Source: Pararhizobium_B sp963838155 (GTDB lineage Bacteria; Pseudomonadota; Alphaproteobacteria; Rhizobiales; Rhizobiaceae). Taken from it: DNA of 64,000 nt. Shown here piece by piece: positions 17,747 through 27,204 of this stretch. The stretch lies in NCBI GenBank assembly GCA_963838155.1, contig CAWIQE010000018.1, forward strand, positions 160,031-224,030, in the 5' to 3' direction. A model generated the notes under the pieces. It made no database searches, had not been told where the DNA came from, and saw nothing but the letters and a program-made list of their open reading frames with translations. Each line of letters starts with the position of its first letter. Positions within the stretch are counted from its first letter, which is position 1. The translations under genes and the position numbers were made by a program.

Positions 17747-18975
17747 TGGCGCTGCTGCCAGTCGAAGACGCCCTCGCCCGCCTGCTTTCGGACGTTCGTC
17801 CGCTGGACGACGCCGAGGCGGTGCCGCTTCGGCACGCGAACGGCCGGGTGCTCGCGCATGACCTCGTTGCAGCACGGACCCAGCCGCCCTTCCCCGCTTC
17901 CGCCATGGACGGCTACGCGGTGCGTCACGCCGATCTCGCCGTCCTGCCCGCCGAACTCGCCGTGATCGGCCAGTCCGCCGCGGGCCACGGCTTCGCCGGC
18001 AACGTCGGACCCGGCCAGGCCGCGCGGGTATTCACGGGCGCGCCGCTGCCGGAGGGCACCGATACCGTCGTCATCCAAGAGGACACCGAGCGACTGGACG
18101 GCAATCGGGTGCGGATCGTCGAAGCCCCCGGGCACGGACGGCACGTCCGCAAGCCCGGCCTGGACTTCCGGAAGGGCGACACGCTGCTCCGGGCGGGCGA
18201 GAGAATGGATCCGGGCCGTCTGATGCTTGCTGCCGCGATGAACTTTGCCGCGATACCGGTGCGGCGACGGCCCCTGGTCGGCATCCTCGCCACCGGCGAC
18301 GAGCTGGTCGCCCCCGGCGAAGAGGCCGGCGCCGACCAGATTGTCGCGTCGAACGGCGTCGGCGTCGCGGCCATCGTCGAGGAGGCGGGCGGCGAGGCAC
18401 TCGACCTGGGGATCGCAAGGGACGATCTCGACGCGCTCGGAGACGCGATCGATGCGGCCGAACGCCGGGGTGCGGATGTCCTCGTGACGCTCGGCGGGGC
18501 GTCCGTCGGCGATCACGACCTCGTCCAGAAGGCGCTGGTCGGCCACGGCATGGCGCTCGATTTCTGGCGGATCGCGATGCGACCCGGAAAGCCGCTCATG
18601 TCCGGCCGGCTCGGCGCGCGGCGCGTCCTCGGCCTGCCGGGCAACCCGGTCTCGAGCATGGTCTGCGCCCATCTCTTCCTGCGGCCTCTGGTCGCGCGTC
18701 TGGCCGGACGTGAGCCGGGCGAGCCCCTTGCCGATGCCCTCCTCGGCAAGGGAATGAACGAGAACGACCACCGCCGGGACCATGTCCGTGCCGCTCTCGC
18801 ACGCCGTGCCGACGGCAGGCTGGTCGCCACGCCGTTCGATCTGCAGGATTCGTCCATGATGCGGACCTTCGCGCAGTCCGGGGCGCTGATCGTTCGCGAG
18901 CCGCATGCGCCGGCCGCCGAGGCGGGAGAGCCCTGCCGCATCTACGTGCTGCGGGAACCGCCCGCCTCGATCTGA
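17746..18975 (+). CDS. moeA: Molybdopterin molybdotransferase
   Basis: 409 residues. Inserts molybdate into adenylylated molybdopterin. Family features are PPFPASAMDGYAVR near residue 45, the GDELVAPGEEAGADQIVASNG segment, the TLGGASVGDHD nucleotide-binding motif in the MoCF domain, and LGLPGNPVSSMVCAHLFLRPL. The protein appears complete including the C-terminal domain IV. It is translationally coupled to moaC. In several rhizobia lexA follows moeA; here an aminotransferase does. Confidence 0.96.
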   Translation: MALLPVEDALARLLSDVRPLDDAEAVPLRHANGRVLAHDLVAARTQPPFPASAMDGYAVRHADLAVLPAELAVIGQSAAGHGFAGNVGPGQAARVFTGAPLPEGTDTVVIQEDTERLDGNRVRIVEAPGHGRHVRKPGLDFRKGDTLLRAGERMDPGRLMLAAAMNFAAIPVRRRPLVGILATGDELVAPGEEAGADQIVASNGVGVAAIVEEAGGEALDLGIARDDLDALGDAIDAAERRGADVLVTLGGASVGDHDLVQKALVGHGMALDFWRIAMRPGKPLMSGRLGARRVLGLPGNPVSSMVCAHLFLRPLVARLAGREPGEPLADALLGKGMNENDHRRDHVRAALARRADGRLVATPFDLQDSSMMRTFAQSGALIVREPHAPAAEAGEPCRIYVLREPPASI

Positions 18976-19028
18976 GAACCCCGGTCGCCGGACCGGCCGG
19001 CACCGAACAGGAAACAGGCCACCCGAGC

Positions 19029-20417
19029 ATGCCCCAGAACCCGTCGACGCAGGATCTCAAGGCGATCGACCACCGCCATCACCTGCATCCCTTCACCGAC
19101 CACGGCGGCACTCCGGCCGACGACCGGCGCGTGATCACCCGGGCGGACGGCGTATGGCTTTGGGACAGCGAGGGGAACCGGATCCTCGACGGCATGGCCG
19201 GGCTCTGGTGCGTCAATGTCGGCCATGGCCGACGGGAGATCGTGGAAGCCGTGCGCGCGCAGATGAGCGAGCTCTCCTATTACAACACCTTCTTCAAGAC
19301 CACCCATCCTCCGGCGATCGCCCTTTCCGCCAAGCTGGCCGAGATCGCGCCGGCGCACATGAACATGGTGTTCTTCGGCAACTCCGGCTCGGATGCCAAC
19401 GACACCGCCCTGCGGATGGTGCGCACGTTCTGGCAACTGCAGGGAAAGCCCGAAAAGCAGATCGTCATCACCCGGAAAAATGCCTATCACGGCTCCACGG
19501 TGGCCGGTGCCGCCCTCGGCGGCATGAGTGGCATGCACGGCCAGGGCGGCACGCTCCCCGGCATCCACCACATCGCCCAGCCCTACTGGTTCGGGGAAGG
19601 CATGGCGACCGGGCTCAGTCCCGACGAATTCGGCATCCGGGCCGCCCGCGACCTCGAAAGAGCCATCGACGAGCTCGGCGAGGACAAGGTCGCGGCCTTC
19701 ATGGCCGAGCCGATCCAGGGCGCCGGCGGCGTCGTCATACCGCCCGAAAGCTACTGGCCGGAGATCAAGCAAATCCTCGACGAACGGGACATCCTCTTCG
19801 TTTCCGACGAGGTGATCTGCGGCTTCGGCAGGCTCGGCGACTGGTTCGGTTCCGGCTACTACGCCATGAAGCCCGACCTGATGTCGGTGGCCAAGGGGCT
19901 GTCGTCCGGTTACCTGCCGATCGGCGGCGTCCTCGTCTCCGACAGGCTGGCGGAGGCCTTCCATGCCGGCGGCGAGTTCTTCCACGGCTACACCTACTCG
20001 GGCCATCCCGCCTGCTGCGCGGCCGCCCTCGCCAATCTCCGGATCATGGAGCGCGAGGACCTGGTCGGACGGGTCGCAAACGACATCGGCCCCTATCTGC
20101 GGGAACGCTGGCTGCGGCTCGGGCAACATCCGCTGGTCGGAGAGGCCCGAATGACGGGGCTCGTCGGCGCCCTGGAACTCGTGCCGGACAAGTCCGACCT
20201 GCTGCGGCGCTTCGACAATCCCGGCGCTGCCGGAACCGTCGCCCGGGATCACGCCTTCCGCAACGGGCTCGTCATGCGGCATGTGCGCGACAGCATGATC
20301 ATTTCACCCCCCTTGACGATCACCCGCGAAGAGGCGGACGAACTCGTCCGCCTCGCGGAAAAGAGCCTCGACGACGCGCACGCCGATCTCGACAAGCGTG
20401 GCCTGCTCGGAGCTTGA
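19029..20417 (+). CDS. Class III PLP-dependent aminotransferase (omega-amino acid or polyamine:pyruvate type)
   Basis: 462 residues. The PLP lysine is K289 in SVAKGLSSGYLP; the cofactor-binding NSGSDANDTALRM and Asp-containing FVSDEVICGFGRLG are in place, and FHGYTYSGHPACCAAALANL is typical of beta-alanine/putrescine:pyruvate aminotransferases. The opening DHRHHLHPFTD matches this group. It probably moves an omega-amino group to pyruvate, but the donor cannot be read from sequence. It follows moeA by about 50 bases and converges with a BMP-type importer, separated by a bidirectional terminator. Confidence 0.9.
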   Translation: MPQNPSTQDLKAIDHRHHLHPFTDHGGTPADDRRVITRADGVWLWDSEGNRILDGMAGLWCVNVGHGRREIVEAVRAQMSELSYYNTFFKTTHPPAIALSAKLAEIAPAHMNMVFFGNSGSDANDTALRMVRTFWQLQGKPEKQIVITRKNAYHGSTVAGAALGGMSGMHGQGGTLPGIHHIAQPYWFGEGMATGLSPDEFGIRAARDLERAIDELGEDKVAAFMAEPIQGAGGVVIPPESYWPEIKQILDERDILFVSDEVICGFGRLGDWFGSGYYAMKPDLMSVAKGLSSGYLPIGGVLVSDRLAEAFHAGGEFFHGYTYSGHPACCAAALANLRIMEREDLVGRVANDIGPYLRERWLRLGQHPLVGEARMTGLVGALELVPDKSDLLRRFDNPGAAGTVARDHAFRNGLVMRHVRDSMIISPPLTITREEADELVRLAEKSLDDAHADLDKRGLLGA

Positions 20418-20440
20418 GGCGCCGACCGTCGACTGGACGG

Positions 20441-20468
20441 CAAAAGGGCCGGTTCTGGAACCGGCCCT
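20441..20468. terminator. Bidirectional terminator between the aminotransferase and the BMP importer
   Basis: A perfect 10-bp inverted repeat (GGGCCGGTTC / GAACCGGCCC) lies between two converging genes. On the minus strand the stem is followed by TTTTG, giving a good terminator for the importer operon; on the plus strand the tail is CTCTCG, so termination of the aminotransferase transcript may be weaker. Confidence 0.8.
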
Positions 20469-20495
20469 CTCGAAACATGTAGATCGGCCAATCGC

Positions 20496-21560
20496 TTATT
20501 GCGGAATCTTCGCGTCGATTCCCTGCACGAAGAAATTCATGCCCAGAAGCTCCTTGTCGCTGGCGACCTTGCCCTTTTCGAGCCAGGTCGAACCGTCCTG
20601 CTTGTTGATCGGGCCGGTGAAGGGATTGAAGCCGCCCTCGATCTTCTTGACGGTCGCTTCGGCCATGGCCTTAACGTCGTCGGGCATGTTGGTGTAGGGC
20701 GCCATCACGACCGTTTTGTCCTTCAGGCCCTCCCAGCTCTGCTGCGACTTCCACGACCCATCCAGCAGCGCCTTGACGCGCTCGACATAGTACGGCCCCC
20801 AATTGTCGACGATCGCCGTCAGCTGGGCGTGCGGGGCGAACTTGATCATGTCGCTCGACTGCCCGAAGCCGTGCTTGCCGCGCTTCTCGGCAATCTGGAG
20901 GCCGGCAGGCGAATCGGTGTGCTGCGCGAGGATGTCGACGCCCTGGTCGAACAGCGTCTTTGCAGCGTCCGCCTCCTTGCCCGGATCGAACCACGAGTTC
21001 ACCCAGACGATCTTGATCTTGAAGTCCGGGTTGATCGAATGGGCACCGATCATGAAGGAATTGATCCCGCGGATCACTTCCGGGATGGGGAACGAGGCGA
21101 TATAGCCGACCTCGCCGGCCTTCGACATCTTGGCGGCGATCCGGCCGATGACGTAGCGGCCTTCGTAGAAGCGCGCATTGTAGGTCGTCACGTTGGGAGC
21201 GGTCTTGTAGCCGGTCGCATGCTCGAACTTCACGTCCGGGAACTGCTTGGCGACCTTGATGACCGAGTCCATGTAGCCGAAGGACGTCGCGAAAATGATG
21301 TTGCAGCCGGAGCGCGCGAGTTGCGTCAGCACGCGTTCGGCGTCCGGTCCCTCGGCGATGTTTTCGACGTACTGGGTGTCGACCTTGTCGCCGAGTTCCT
21401 TCTGGAGGTAGAGACGCCCTTTCTCGTGGGCCTCCGAATATCCTCCGTCGTTGTGTGCGCCGACATAGACGAAACAGGCCTTCACCTTGTCGGCCGCACC
21501 GGCCTGCGCGGCGAAGGCGACGCCGAGCACGGTGGTTAATGCAGCGAGCAGTTTCTTCAT
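20496..21560 (-). CDS. BMP-family ABC transporter substrate-binding protein
   Basis: 354 residues from the ATG at 21560 with an AGAGGT ribosome binding site. A clear signal peptide (MKKLLAALTTVLGVAFAAQAGA) precedes a mature protein starting near ADKVKACFVY. Sequences such as GAHNDGGYSEAHEKG, ATSFGYMDSV and GRIAAKMSKAGEVGYIASFPIPEV are typical of the basic-membrane-protein (PnrA/Med-like) group, which mostly binds nucleosides or related compounds. It is encoded on the same strand as two permeases and a double ATPase, forming a complete importer. The ligand is unknown. Confidence 0.92.
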   Translation of the reverse strand: MKKLLAALTTVLGVAFAAQAGAADKVKACFVYVGAHNDGGYSEAHEKGRLYLQKELGDKVDTQYVENIAEGPDAERVLTQLARSGCNIIFATSFGYMDSVIKVAKQFPDVKFEHATGYKTAPNVTTYNARFYEGRYVIGRIAAKMSKAGEVGYIASFPIPEVIRGINSFMIGAHSINPDFKIKIVWVNSWFDPGKEADAAKTLFDQGVDILAQHTDSPAGLQIAEKRGKHGFGQSSDMIKFAPHAQLTAIVDNWGPYYVERVKALLDGSWKSQQSWEGLKDKTVVMAPYTNMPDDVKAMAEATVKKIEGGFNPFTGPINKQDGSTWLEKGKVASDKELLGMNFFVQGIDAKIPQ

Positions 21561-21624
21561 CGTTGCTACCTCTTCATTCCTCTGAGAGATTTTCCGGGGC
21601 TTGTGATCTTTTCTTGCCCGACTT

Positions 21625-22545
21625 CTATCGTTCGGGAACAAACGGCCGCCCCAGACAGGCCGGTGTATTCATCAACGTCAGTCGCCGGTTCTGCGAGATC
21701 AGGACCAGAACGACCACGGTCGCCAGATAGGGAAGCGCCGACAGGAATTGCGAGGGGATCGCGACGCCGAAGGCCTGCGCGTTGAAGGCCCCGATGCTCA
21801 CCGCCCCGAAAAGATAGGCCCCGACGAGGACCCGGGACGGACGCCACGAGCCGAAGACGACGAGTGCGAGCGCGATCCAGCCGCGCCCCGCCGTCATGTT
21901 CTCGGTCCATTGAGGGGTGTAGACGAGCGACAGCTGGGCACCCGCCAGCCCCGCGCAGGCGCCGCCGAACATGACCGAAAGATAGCGCACCTTCAGCACC
22001 GGCATGCCCAGCGCATGGGCCGAAGTGTGGTTGTCCCCGATCGAGCGAAGCCTCAGTCCCGCGCGCGTCCGGAACAGGAACCAATGCACCGCGGCGACGA
22101 GCAGGATCGAAACGTAGAAGATCAGGTCGTGGCGGAAGAGCAGCGGCCCGACGACCGGAATGTCGGCCAGGCCGGGGATGGCGATCGCCGGCATCTCCAC
22201 CCCGGGCGTCCCGACATAGGCGTTTCCGATCATGCCCGACAGGCCGAGGCCGAGAATGGTCAGGGAAAGGCCGGTCGCGACCTGGTTGGCGACGAGCGTC
22301 AGGGTCAGGAACCCGAACGTCAGCGAAAAGAGCGCACCCGCGATGATGCCGAACAGCGCCCCGACATAGGGCGACCCGGTCCACTGGGCGCCGATGAAGG
22401 CGACGACCGCACCGATCACCATCATGCCCTCGACACCGAGATTGAGCACGCCGGACCGCTCCGCCACCAATTCCCCGGTTGCGGCGAGCAGAAGCGGCGT
22501 GGACGCCGTCATGATGGTCAGGATCGTGGCGAGAAGGAGATGCAT
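21625..22545 (-). CDS. ABC transporter permease (BMP/nucleoside-type importer), second subunit
   Basis: 306 residues from the ATG at 22545, whose first base is the last base of the upstream permease's stop codon (TGATG). Eight or so hydrophobic segments and the ATGELVAERSGVLNLGVEGMM motif, characteristic of YufQ/RbsC-like permeases of BMP systems, are visible. It is an inner-membrane channel half pairing with the permease upstream. The C-terminus ends VPER shortly before the gene for the binding protein. Confidence 0.92.
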   Translation of the reverse strand: MHLLLATILTIMTASTPLLLAATGELVAERSGVLNLGVEGMMVIGAVVAFIGAQWTGSPYVGALFGIIAGALFSLTFGFLTLTLVANQVATGLSLTILGLGLSGMIGNAYVGTPGVEMPAIAIPGLADIPVVGPLLFRHDLIFYVSILLVAAVHWFLFRTRAGLRLRSIGDNHTSAHALGMPVLKVRYLSVMFGGACAGLAGAQLSLVYTPQWTENMTAGRGWIALALVVFGSWRPSRVLVGAYLFGAVSIGAFNAQAFGVAIPSQFLSALPYLATVVVLVLISQNRRLTLMNTPACLGRPFVPER

Positions 22546-23627
22546 CAGGAGGTCCCCGGCCGCGCGCGCCCGGCGACGAGCCGGATCCGGTAATGGATGA
22601 GAGTATCGCAACCGAGCACGAAAAACAGCAACAGCCCCTGGAATACGCTGCTGACCTTGTCGCTGAGGCCTATGGAAATCTGCGCCGTCTCGCCTCCGAG
22701 ATAGGTCAGGCCAAGCACGAGGCCAGCGACGACGATGCTCAGCGGGTTCAGGCGGCCGAGGAATGCGACGATGATGGCGGTGAATCCGTAGCCCGGCGAA
22801 ATGACCGGCCGCAGCTGCTGGATGGCACCCGAAGCCTCGCAGATACCGGCCAGCCCGGCGAGGGCACCGGAGAACAGAAAGGCGAAATAGACCATGCGCC
22901 TGCGGGAAAAGCCCGCGAATCGCCCTGCCCGTTCCGACTCGCCGAGAACGTCGATCTCGAAACCCTTCAGCGTGTGCCGCATCAGGAACCACGTCGCCGC
23001 CGCCGCGATCAGGGCGAAGACCGCGCCCCAGTGCGCCGCGCCCGGCGGAAAGATCGACGGCAGCACGGCGTCGTCCGGAAAGGTTATCGTCTGCGGGAAA
23101 TTGTAGCCCTGCGGGTCGCGCCAGGGTCCGCGGACCGTCCAGTCCAGGAAGAGCTGCGCGACATAGACCAGCATCAGGCTCGACAGGATTTCGTTGGTGT
23201 TGAATTCGGCCTTCAGGATCGCCGGGACGGCGGCGTAGAGGGCGCCCCCCACCATGCCGAGGACGAGCATGATCGGCAGCACCAGCGGCGACGTCCAGTC
23301 GGGGAACATCACCGGCAGGATCGAGCCCGCCATGGCGCCGGCGATGAACTGCCCTTCGGCACCGATGTTCCAGTTCTTCGAGCGGAAACAGACGGACAGG
23401 CCGACGGCGATCAGGATCAGCGGCGCCGACTTGACCGCAAGCTGGTTCAGCGACCAGACGCTGTCCAAGGGCTGGATGAAGAAGGCGTAGAGCGCATGGA
23501 ACGGGTTCTTGCCGAGCCCCGCGAACATGATGCCGCCGGCAACGACGGTCAGTGCCAGCGCGATGAACGGAGAAAGGACCAAATGGAGGCCGGACGGCGC
23601 CGGGCGCTTTTCGATATCAAGACGCAT
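22545..23627 (-). CDS. ABC transporter permease (BMP/nucleoside-type importer), first subunit
   Basis: 360 residues. Multi-spanning membrane protein; the segment FRSKNWNIGAEGQFIAGA is the conserved cytoplasmic loop of YufP-type permeases, and EFNTNEILSSLMLVYVA and SPGYGFTAIIVAFLGRL are also family typical. The start overlaps the end of the ATPase gene by about 11 bases and the stop overlaps the next permease start by one base, so all four importer genes are one operon. Confidence 0.92.
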   Translation of the reverse strand: MRLDIEKRPAPSGLHLVLSPFIALALTVVAGGIMFAGLGKNPFHALYAFFIQPLDSVWSLNQLAVKSAPLILIAVGLSVCFRSKNWNIGAEGQFIAGAMAGSILPVMFPDWTSPLVLPIMLVLGMVGGALYAAVPAILKAEFNTNEILSSLMLVYVAQLFLDWTVRGPWRDPQGYNFPQTITFPDDAVLPSIFPPGAAHWGAVFALIAAAATWFLMRHTLKGFEIDVLGESERAGRFAGFSRRRMVYFAFLFSGALAGLAGICEASGAIQQLRPVISPGYGFTAIIVAFLGRLNPLSIVVAGLVLGLTYLGGETAQISIGLSDKVSSVFQGLLLFFVLGCDTLIHYRIRLVAGRARPGTS

Positions 23628-25185
23628 GGGCCATGCCCGCTTCGCTGCCGTGGATGCCGCCCATCAGAAGGCCGATGCGCTCGCGCGTCATCGCCCTGGC
23701 CGGCTGCGGCTCCGACAGGCGGCCCTCGCTGATGACGGCTATGCGCGTGGCGATCTCGAAGATCTCGTCGAGGTCCTGACTGATGACGAGCACCGCGGCG
23801 CCGGCATGCGCCCGGTCGATCAGCGCCTGCCGGATGCGGCTCGCCGCGCCGGCGTCCACGCCCCAGGTGGGCTGGTTGACGACGAGGACGGAAGGTTCCC
23901 TGTCGAGCTCCCGGCCGACGATGAATTTTTGCAAATTGCCCCCCGAGAGCGCCGAAGCAGCCGGATCGTCTCCGGATTTTCGCACGTCCATCGCCTCGCA
24001 CACCCTGCGGGCGGTCGAACGGACGGCTGCGCGCTTGAGGACGTGCAGCTTTCCCCAGCCCAGGAAGACGCGCGCATCGGATCTGTGGCGCGCGAGGATG
24101 ACGTTTTCCGAAAGCGGCAGTTCCCCGACTGCGGCATGGCCGTTGCGCTCCTCCGGCACGAAGCCGGCGCCGAGCAGGCGACGCTCGGAAATTCCCATGC
24201 GTCCGACGTCGCGCCCGGCAATGCGCACGGCCCCTGCTCGGGCGACCCTCGTCTCGCCGGACAGGACGTCGAAGAGCTCGCTCTGTCCATTGCCGGCAAC
24301 CCCGGCGACGGCCAGGATCTCGCCGGCCCGCACCGCGAAATCGATGCCCTGCAGCGAAACGGCAAAGGGCGAGCGCGACGGGCAATCGAGCTCGCGGGCT
24401 TCCAGCAGGATCTCGTCGCGCGGCTCGAAGCCCGCGTCGTGGACGGCCTCCACCTCGGAACCGACCATCATGCGGGCGAGCGAGGCGGACGTCTCCTGGC
24501 GCGGATCGCACGACCCGGTCACCTTGCCGTGGCGCAGCACCGTCGCCCGGTCGCAGATCCGGCGTACTTCCTCCAGGCGGTGGCTGATATACAGCACCGA
24601 GCGCCCCTCGCCCTTCAGCTTCTCGAGCGTTTCGAAAAGGCGGTCCGCCTCCTGCGGGGTCAGGACGGAGGTCGGCTCGTCGAGAATGACGAGCTGCGGA
24701 TTCTGCAGGAGCGTTCGCACGATTTCGATGCGCTGCCTCTCCCCGACCGACAGGTCGGCGACATGCGCGTGCGGATCGAGCGGAAGGCCGTAGTTTCTCG
24801 ACAGTTCGGCGGCTTCGTCGGCGATGCGATCGATCGAGACGTCGCGATCCAGCGACAAGGCGATGTTTTCCGCGACCGTCAGTGCCTCGAAGAGCGAAAA
24901 GTGCTGGAAAACCATGCCGATGCCCGTCTTCCGCGCCTCTCCCGGGCTGCGGATCGTCACGGGCGCGCCACGCCAGTGGATGGTGCCGGCCGAAGGTTCG
25001 AGCACGCCGAACAGCATCTTGACGAGGGTGGACTTTCCGGCCCCGTTCTCGCCGAGGAGCGCATGGATCTCACCAGGCCGGATATCGAGATCGATGCCGT
25101 CGCAGGCCTTGAAGCTGCCGAAGAGCTTGGTGAGCCCGACAACTCTCAGAAGCGTGTCTCGATCGGTTGAAGGGCTGGACGCCAC
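23617..25185 (-). CDS. ABC transporter double ATP-binding protein (sugar/nucleoside importer type)
   Basis: 522 residues if translation starts at the GTG at 25185 (AGGGAAC upstream); an in-frame ATG at 25260 would add 25 residues that look non-native. Two fused nucleotide-binding domains: the first has GENGAGKST at about 45-52 and signature LSVGERQRIEI; the second has a degenerate Walker A (VAGNGQSEL) and signature LSGGNLQKF. This asymmetric plan is typical of RbsA/MglA/YufO-like importers. It energises the two permeases encoded downstream. Confidence 0.92.
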   Translation of the reverse strand: MASSPSTDRDTLLRVVGLTKLFGSFKACDGIDLDIRPGEIHALLGENGAGKSTLVKMLFGVLEPSAGTIHWRGAPVTIRSPGEARKTGIGMVFQHFSLFEALTVAENIALSLDRDVSIDRIADEAAELSRNYGLPLDPHAHVADLSVGERQRIEIVRTLLQNPQLVILDEPTSVLTPQEADRLFETLEKLKGEGRSVLYISHRLEEVRRICDRATVLRHGKVTGSCDPRQETSASLARMMVGSEVEAVHDAGFEPRDEILLEARELDCPSRSPFAVSLQGIDFAVRAGEILAVAGVAGNGQSELFDVLSGETRVARAGAVRIAGRDVGRMGISERRLLGAGFVPEERNGHAAVGELPLSENVILARHRSDARVFLGWGKLHVLKRAAVRSTARRVCEAMDVRKSGDDPAASALSGGNLQKFIVGRELDREPSVLVVNQPTWGVDAGAASRIRQALIDRAHAGAAVLVISQDLDEIFEIATRIAVISEGRLSEPQPARAMTRERIGLLMGGIHGSEAGMAHAS

Positions 25186-25292
25186 GTTGTTCCCTGACCT
25201 GCAAATGGCATGCGAGGCGCAGCCGCTCGCGCACCATCGCCCGACCCCCAGCAGCGCCACACGGAACCAGCTTCAACATATTTTTTTATTTT

Positions 25293-26270
25293 TCAAGGCT
25301 TAAGCAATGTCGCTCCAGTGGTTTTGCGCGCCTCGAGGTCGGCATGGGCCCGCCCAGCCTCGGCGAGCGGATAGGTTTGATTGATCTCGATGCGCACCGC
25401 GCCGCTTGCAACGACATCGAAAAGGCGCTGCGACGAGAGCTCCAGATCCTCCCGCGAGTCCACATAGGTGAAGAGCGTCGGGCGGGTGGCGAACAGGGAC
25501 CCCTTTTGCGCCAGAATGCCGAGGTCGACGGGCGCAACCGGTCCGGAGGACTGGCCGAAGAGCACCCACATGCCGCGGGGACGAAGGCAGTCGAGCGACC
25601 CGGGGAACGTGTCCTTTCCGACCGAATCGTAGACGACGTCGCAGCCCTTTCCGCCGGTCAGTTCCTTGACCTCGGCCACGAAATCCTCGCTGCGGTAATT
25701 GATCACGTGGTCGTAGCCGTGCGCCTTCGCCAGTTCGATCTTCTCGGGCGAGCCCGCCGTCCCGATGACCGTCGCGCCGATCGACTTCGCCCACTGCCCG
25801 GCGATGAGGCCGACGCCACCGGCGGCCGCGTGGAAGAGGATCGTGTCCCCCTTCTTCACGGGAAACGTCCGATGGAGGAGATATTCGGCCGTCATGCCCT
25901 TGAGCATCATGGCCGCGGCGGTATCGGACGAAATGCTCTCCGGCAGCTTCACCAGGCGATCGGCCGGCATGATCCGTTCCTGGGAATAGGCGCCGATCCG
26001 CCCGATATATGCGACCCGGTCGCCCGGCTTCAGCGTCGTCACGCCGTCGCCGACCGCCAGAACTTCGCCTGCGCCTTCGCTGCCCGGCGTGAGCGGCAGC
26101 CCGTCCGGCGCCGGGTAGAGGCCGGTGCGGAAGTAGACGTCGATGAAGTTCAGGCCGATCGCATCGTGTCGGACCAGCGCCTCGCCCGGTCCGGGCCGGC
26201 CCGCATCGGCGTCGACGTATTCCATCACCTCGGGTCCGCCGTGACGCTTGATCTCAATCGCCTTGCTCAT
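25293..26270 (-). CDS. NADPH:quinone oxidoreductase, zinc-independent MDR family
   Basis: 325 residues from the ATG at 26270 with a GGAGGA ribosome binding site. The N-terminal GroES-like domain (MSKAIEIKRHGGPEVMEYV...NFIDVYFRTGLYP) and the Rossmann motif FHAAAGGVGLIAGQWAKSIGA identify the Qor subgroup; GQSSGPVAPVDLGILAQKGSL is also characteristic. Zinc ligands are absent, as expected. Likely reduces quinones with NADPH. Its ATG overlaps the stop of the phosphatidylcholine synthase gene by 4 bases, suggesting coupled expression without an obvious metabolic link. Confidence 0.93.
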   Translation of the reverse strand: MSKAIEIKRHGGPEVMEYVDADAGRPGPGEALVRHDAIGLNFIDVYFRTGLYPAPDGLPLTPGSEGAGEVLAVGDGVTTLKPGDRVAYIGRIGAYSQERIMPADRLVKLPESISSDTAAAMMLKGMTAEYLLHRTFPVKKGDTILFHAAAGGVGLIAGQWAKSIGATVIGTAGSPEKIELAKAHGYDHVINYRSEDFVAEVKELTGGKGCDVVYDSVGKDTFPGSLDCLRPRGMWVLFGQSSGPVAPVDLGILAQKGSLFATRPTLFTYVDSREDLELSSQRLFDVVASGAVRIEINQTYPLAEAGRAHADLEARKTTGATLLKP

Positions 26271-27010
26271 TCGATCCTCCTCGTGCGGCCCCGGCCGAGC
26301 CGGGGGAACATCTGCAAGATAGCGCCGATGAAATAGAGGTACAGGCCCGATCCCGCGACGCCCCAGACCAGCCACCGCGGGCTATCGAAATTCATGAACA
26401 GGGCCGCGATCGATAGCAGCGACCAGACCGCGAAGACCGTCAGGTTGACGTTGCGAAGCCTCACGACGCGAACCGGATGCAGGAAATCGATCGGAAGAAA
26501 TGTCAGGATGACGGAGATCAGGATGGCGCCGAACGCGACCTGCTCGGTCGGCTGAACGACGAACAGCGTGAAGATCACCATGTTCCAGGCCACCGGAAAG
26601 CCGGAAAAGAAGTTCTCTTCGGTCTTCATGCCGGTATCGGCGTAATAGATGGCGCTCGACATGACGATGAGGCCGGCCGCCACGAAGGACATGGGCTGTC
26701 CGATCATGTGGCTCTCGTAGAGCGCGAAAGCGGGGATCAGCACGTAGCTGACATAGTCGATGACATTGTCCAGCATGACGCCGGACCAGTTGGGCAGCAC
26801 CGACTTGACGTCGAGCTTGCGGGCAATGGGGCCGTCGATGCCGTCGACCAGAAGCGCGGCCCCCAGCCACCAGAACATCGCCGCAAAGCGCTGCTCGGCC
26901 GCCGCGACGAGCGCCAGGAAAGCGAGAAAGGCGCCGGAGGCGGTCAGGATATGGACCGAAAACGCACGGATCTCGGCGTAGGGCACTCGTCTGTAATTGA
27001 ATATCCGCAC
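26267..27010 (-). CDS. pcs: Phosphatidylcholine synthase
   Basis: 247 residues. Membrane enzyme of the CDP-alcohol phosphatidyltransferase family that condenses CDP-diacylglycerol with free choline. The family motif D-G-x2-A-R-x8-G-x3-D-x3-D is present as DGIDGPIARKLD followed by GVMLDNVID, among about eight hydrophobic segments. Length and sequence (for example MKTEENFFSGFPVAWNMVIF) match rhizobial Pcs, which lets the cell use host- or environment-derived choline directly. The gene overlaps the oxidoreductase by 4 bases and is divergent from the monooxygenase gene across about 190 bases. Confidence 0.94.
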   Translation of the reverse strand: MRIFNYRRVPYAEIRAFSVHILTASGAFLAFLALVAAAEQRFAAMFWWLGAALLVDGIDGPIARKLDVKSVLPNWSGVMLDNVIDYVSYVLIPAFALYESHMIGQPMSFVAAGLIVMSSAIYYADTGMKTEENFFSGFPVAWNMVIFTLFVVQPTEQVAFGAILISVILTFLPIDFLHPVRVVRLRNVNLTVFAVWSLLSIAALFMNFDSPRWLVWGVAGSGLYLYFIGAILQMFPRLGRGRTRRIE

Positions 27011-27204
27011 TGGCAGCTTCCGGTGTCACGTCGCGTCCCGGCAACCGCTAGCAGACAAACCCGCGGCAATCCAGTTCGGGCAGCACCGTCTCATCGGAGA
27101 GGAATACGGCCGACGGGGGCCGCGAAGCTGCCGGCGCTCTGGCCGTCACGCATCATCTGTCCTAAATCATTGCGGAAAGGCAACGAAACCGAACGGGTCT
27201 CGTC

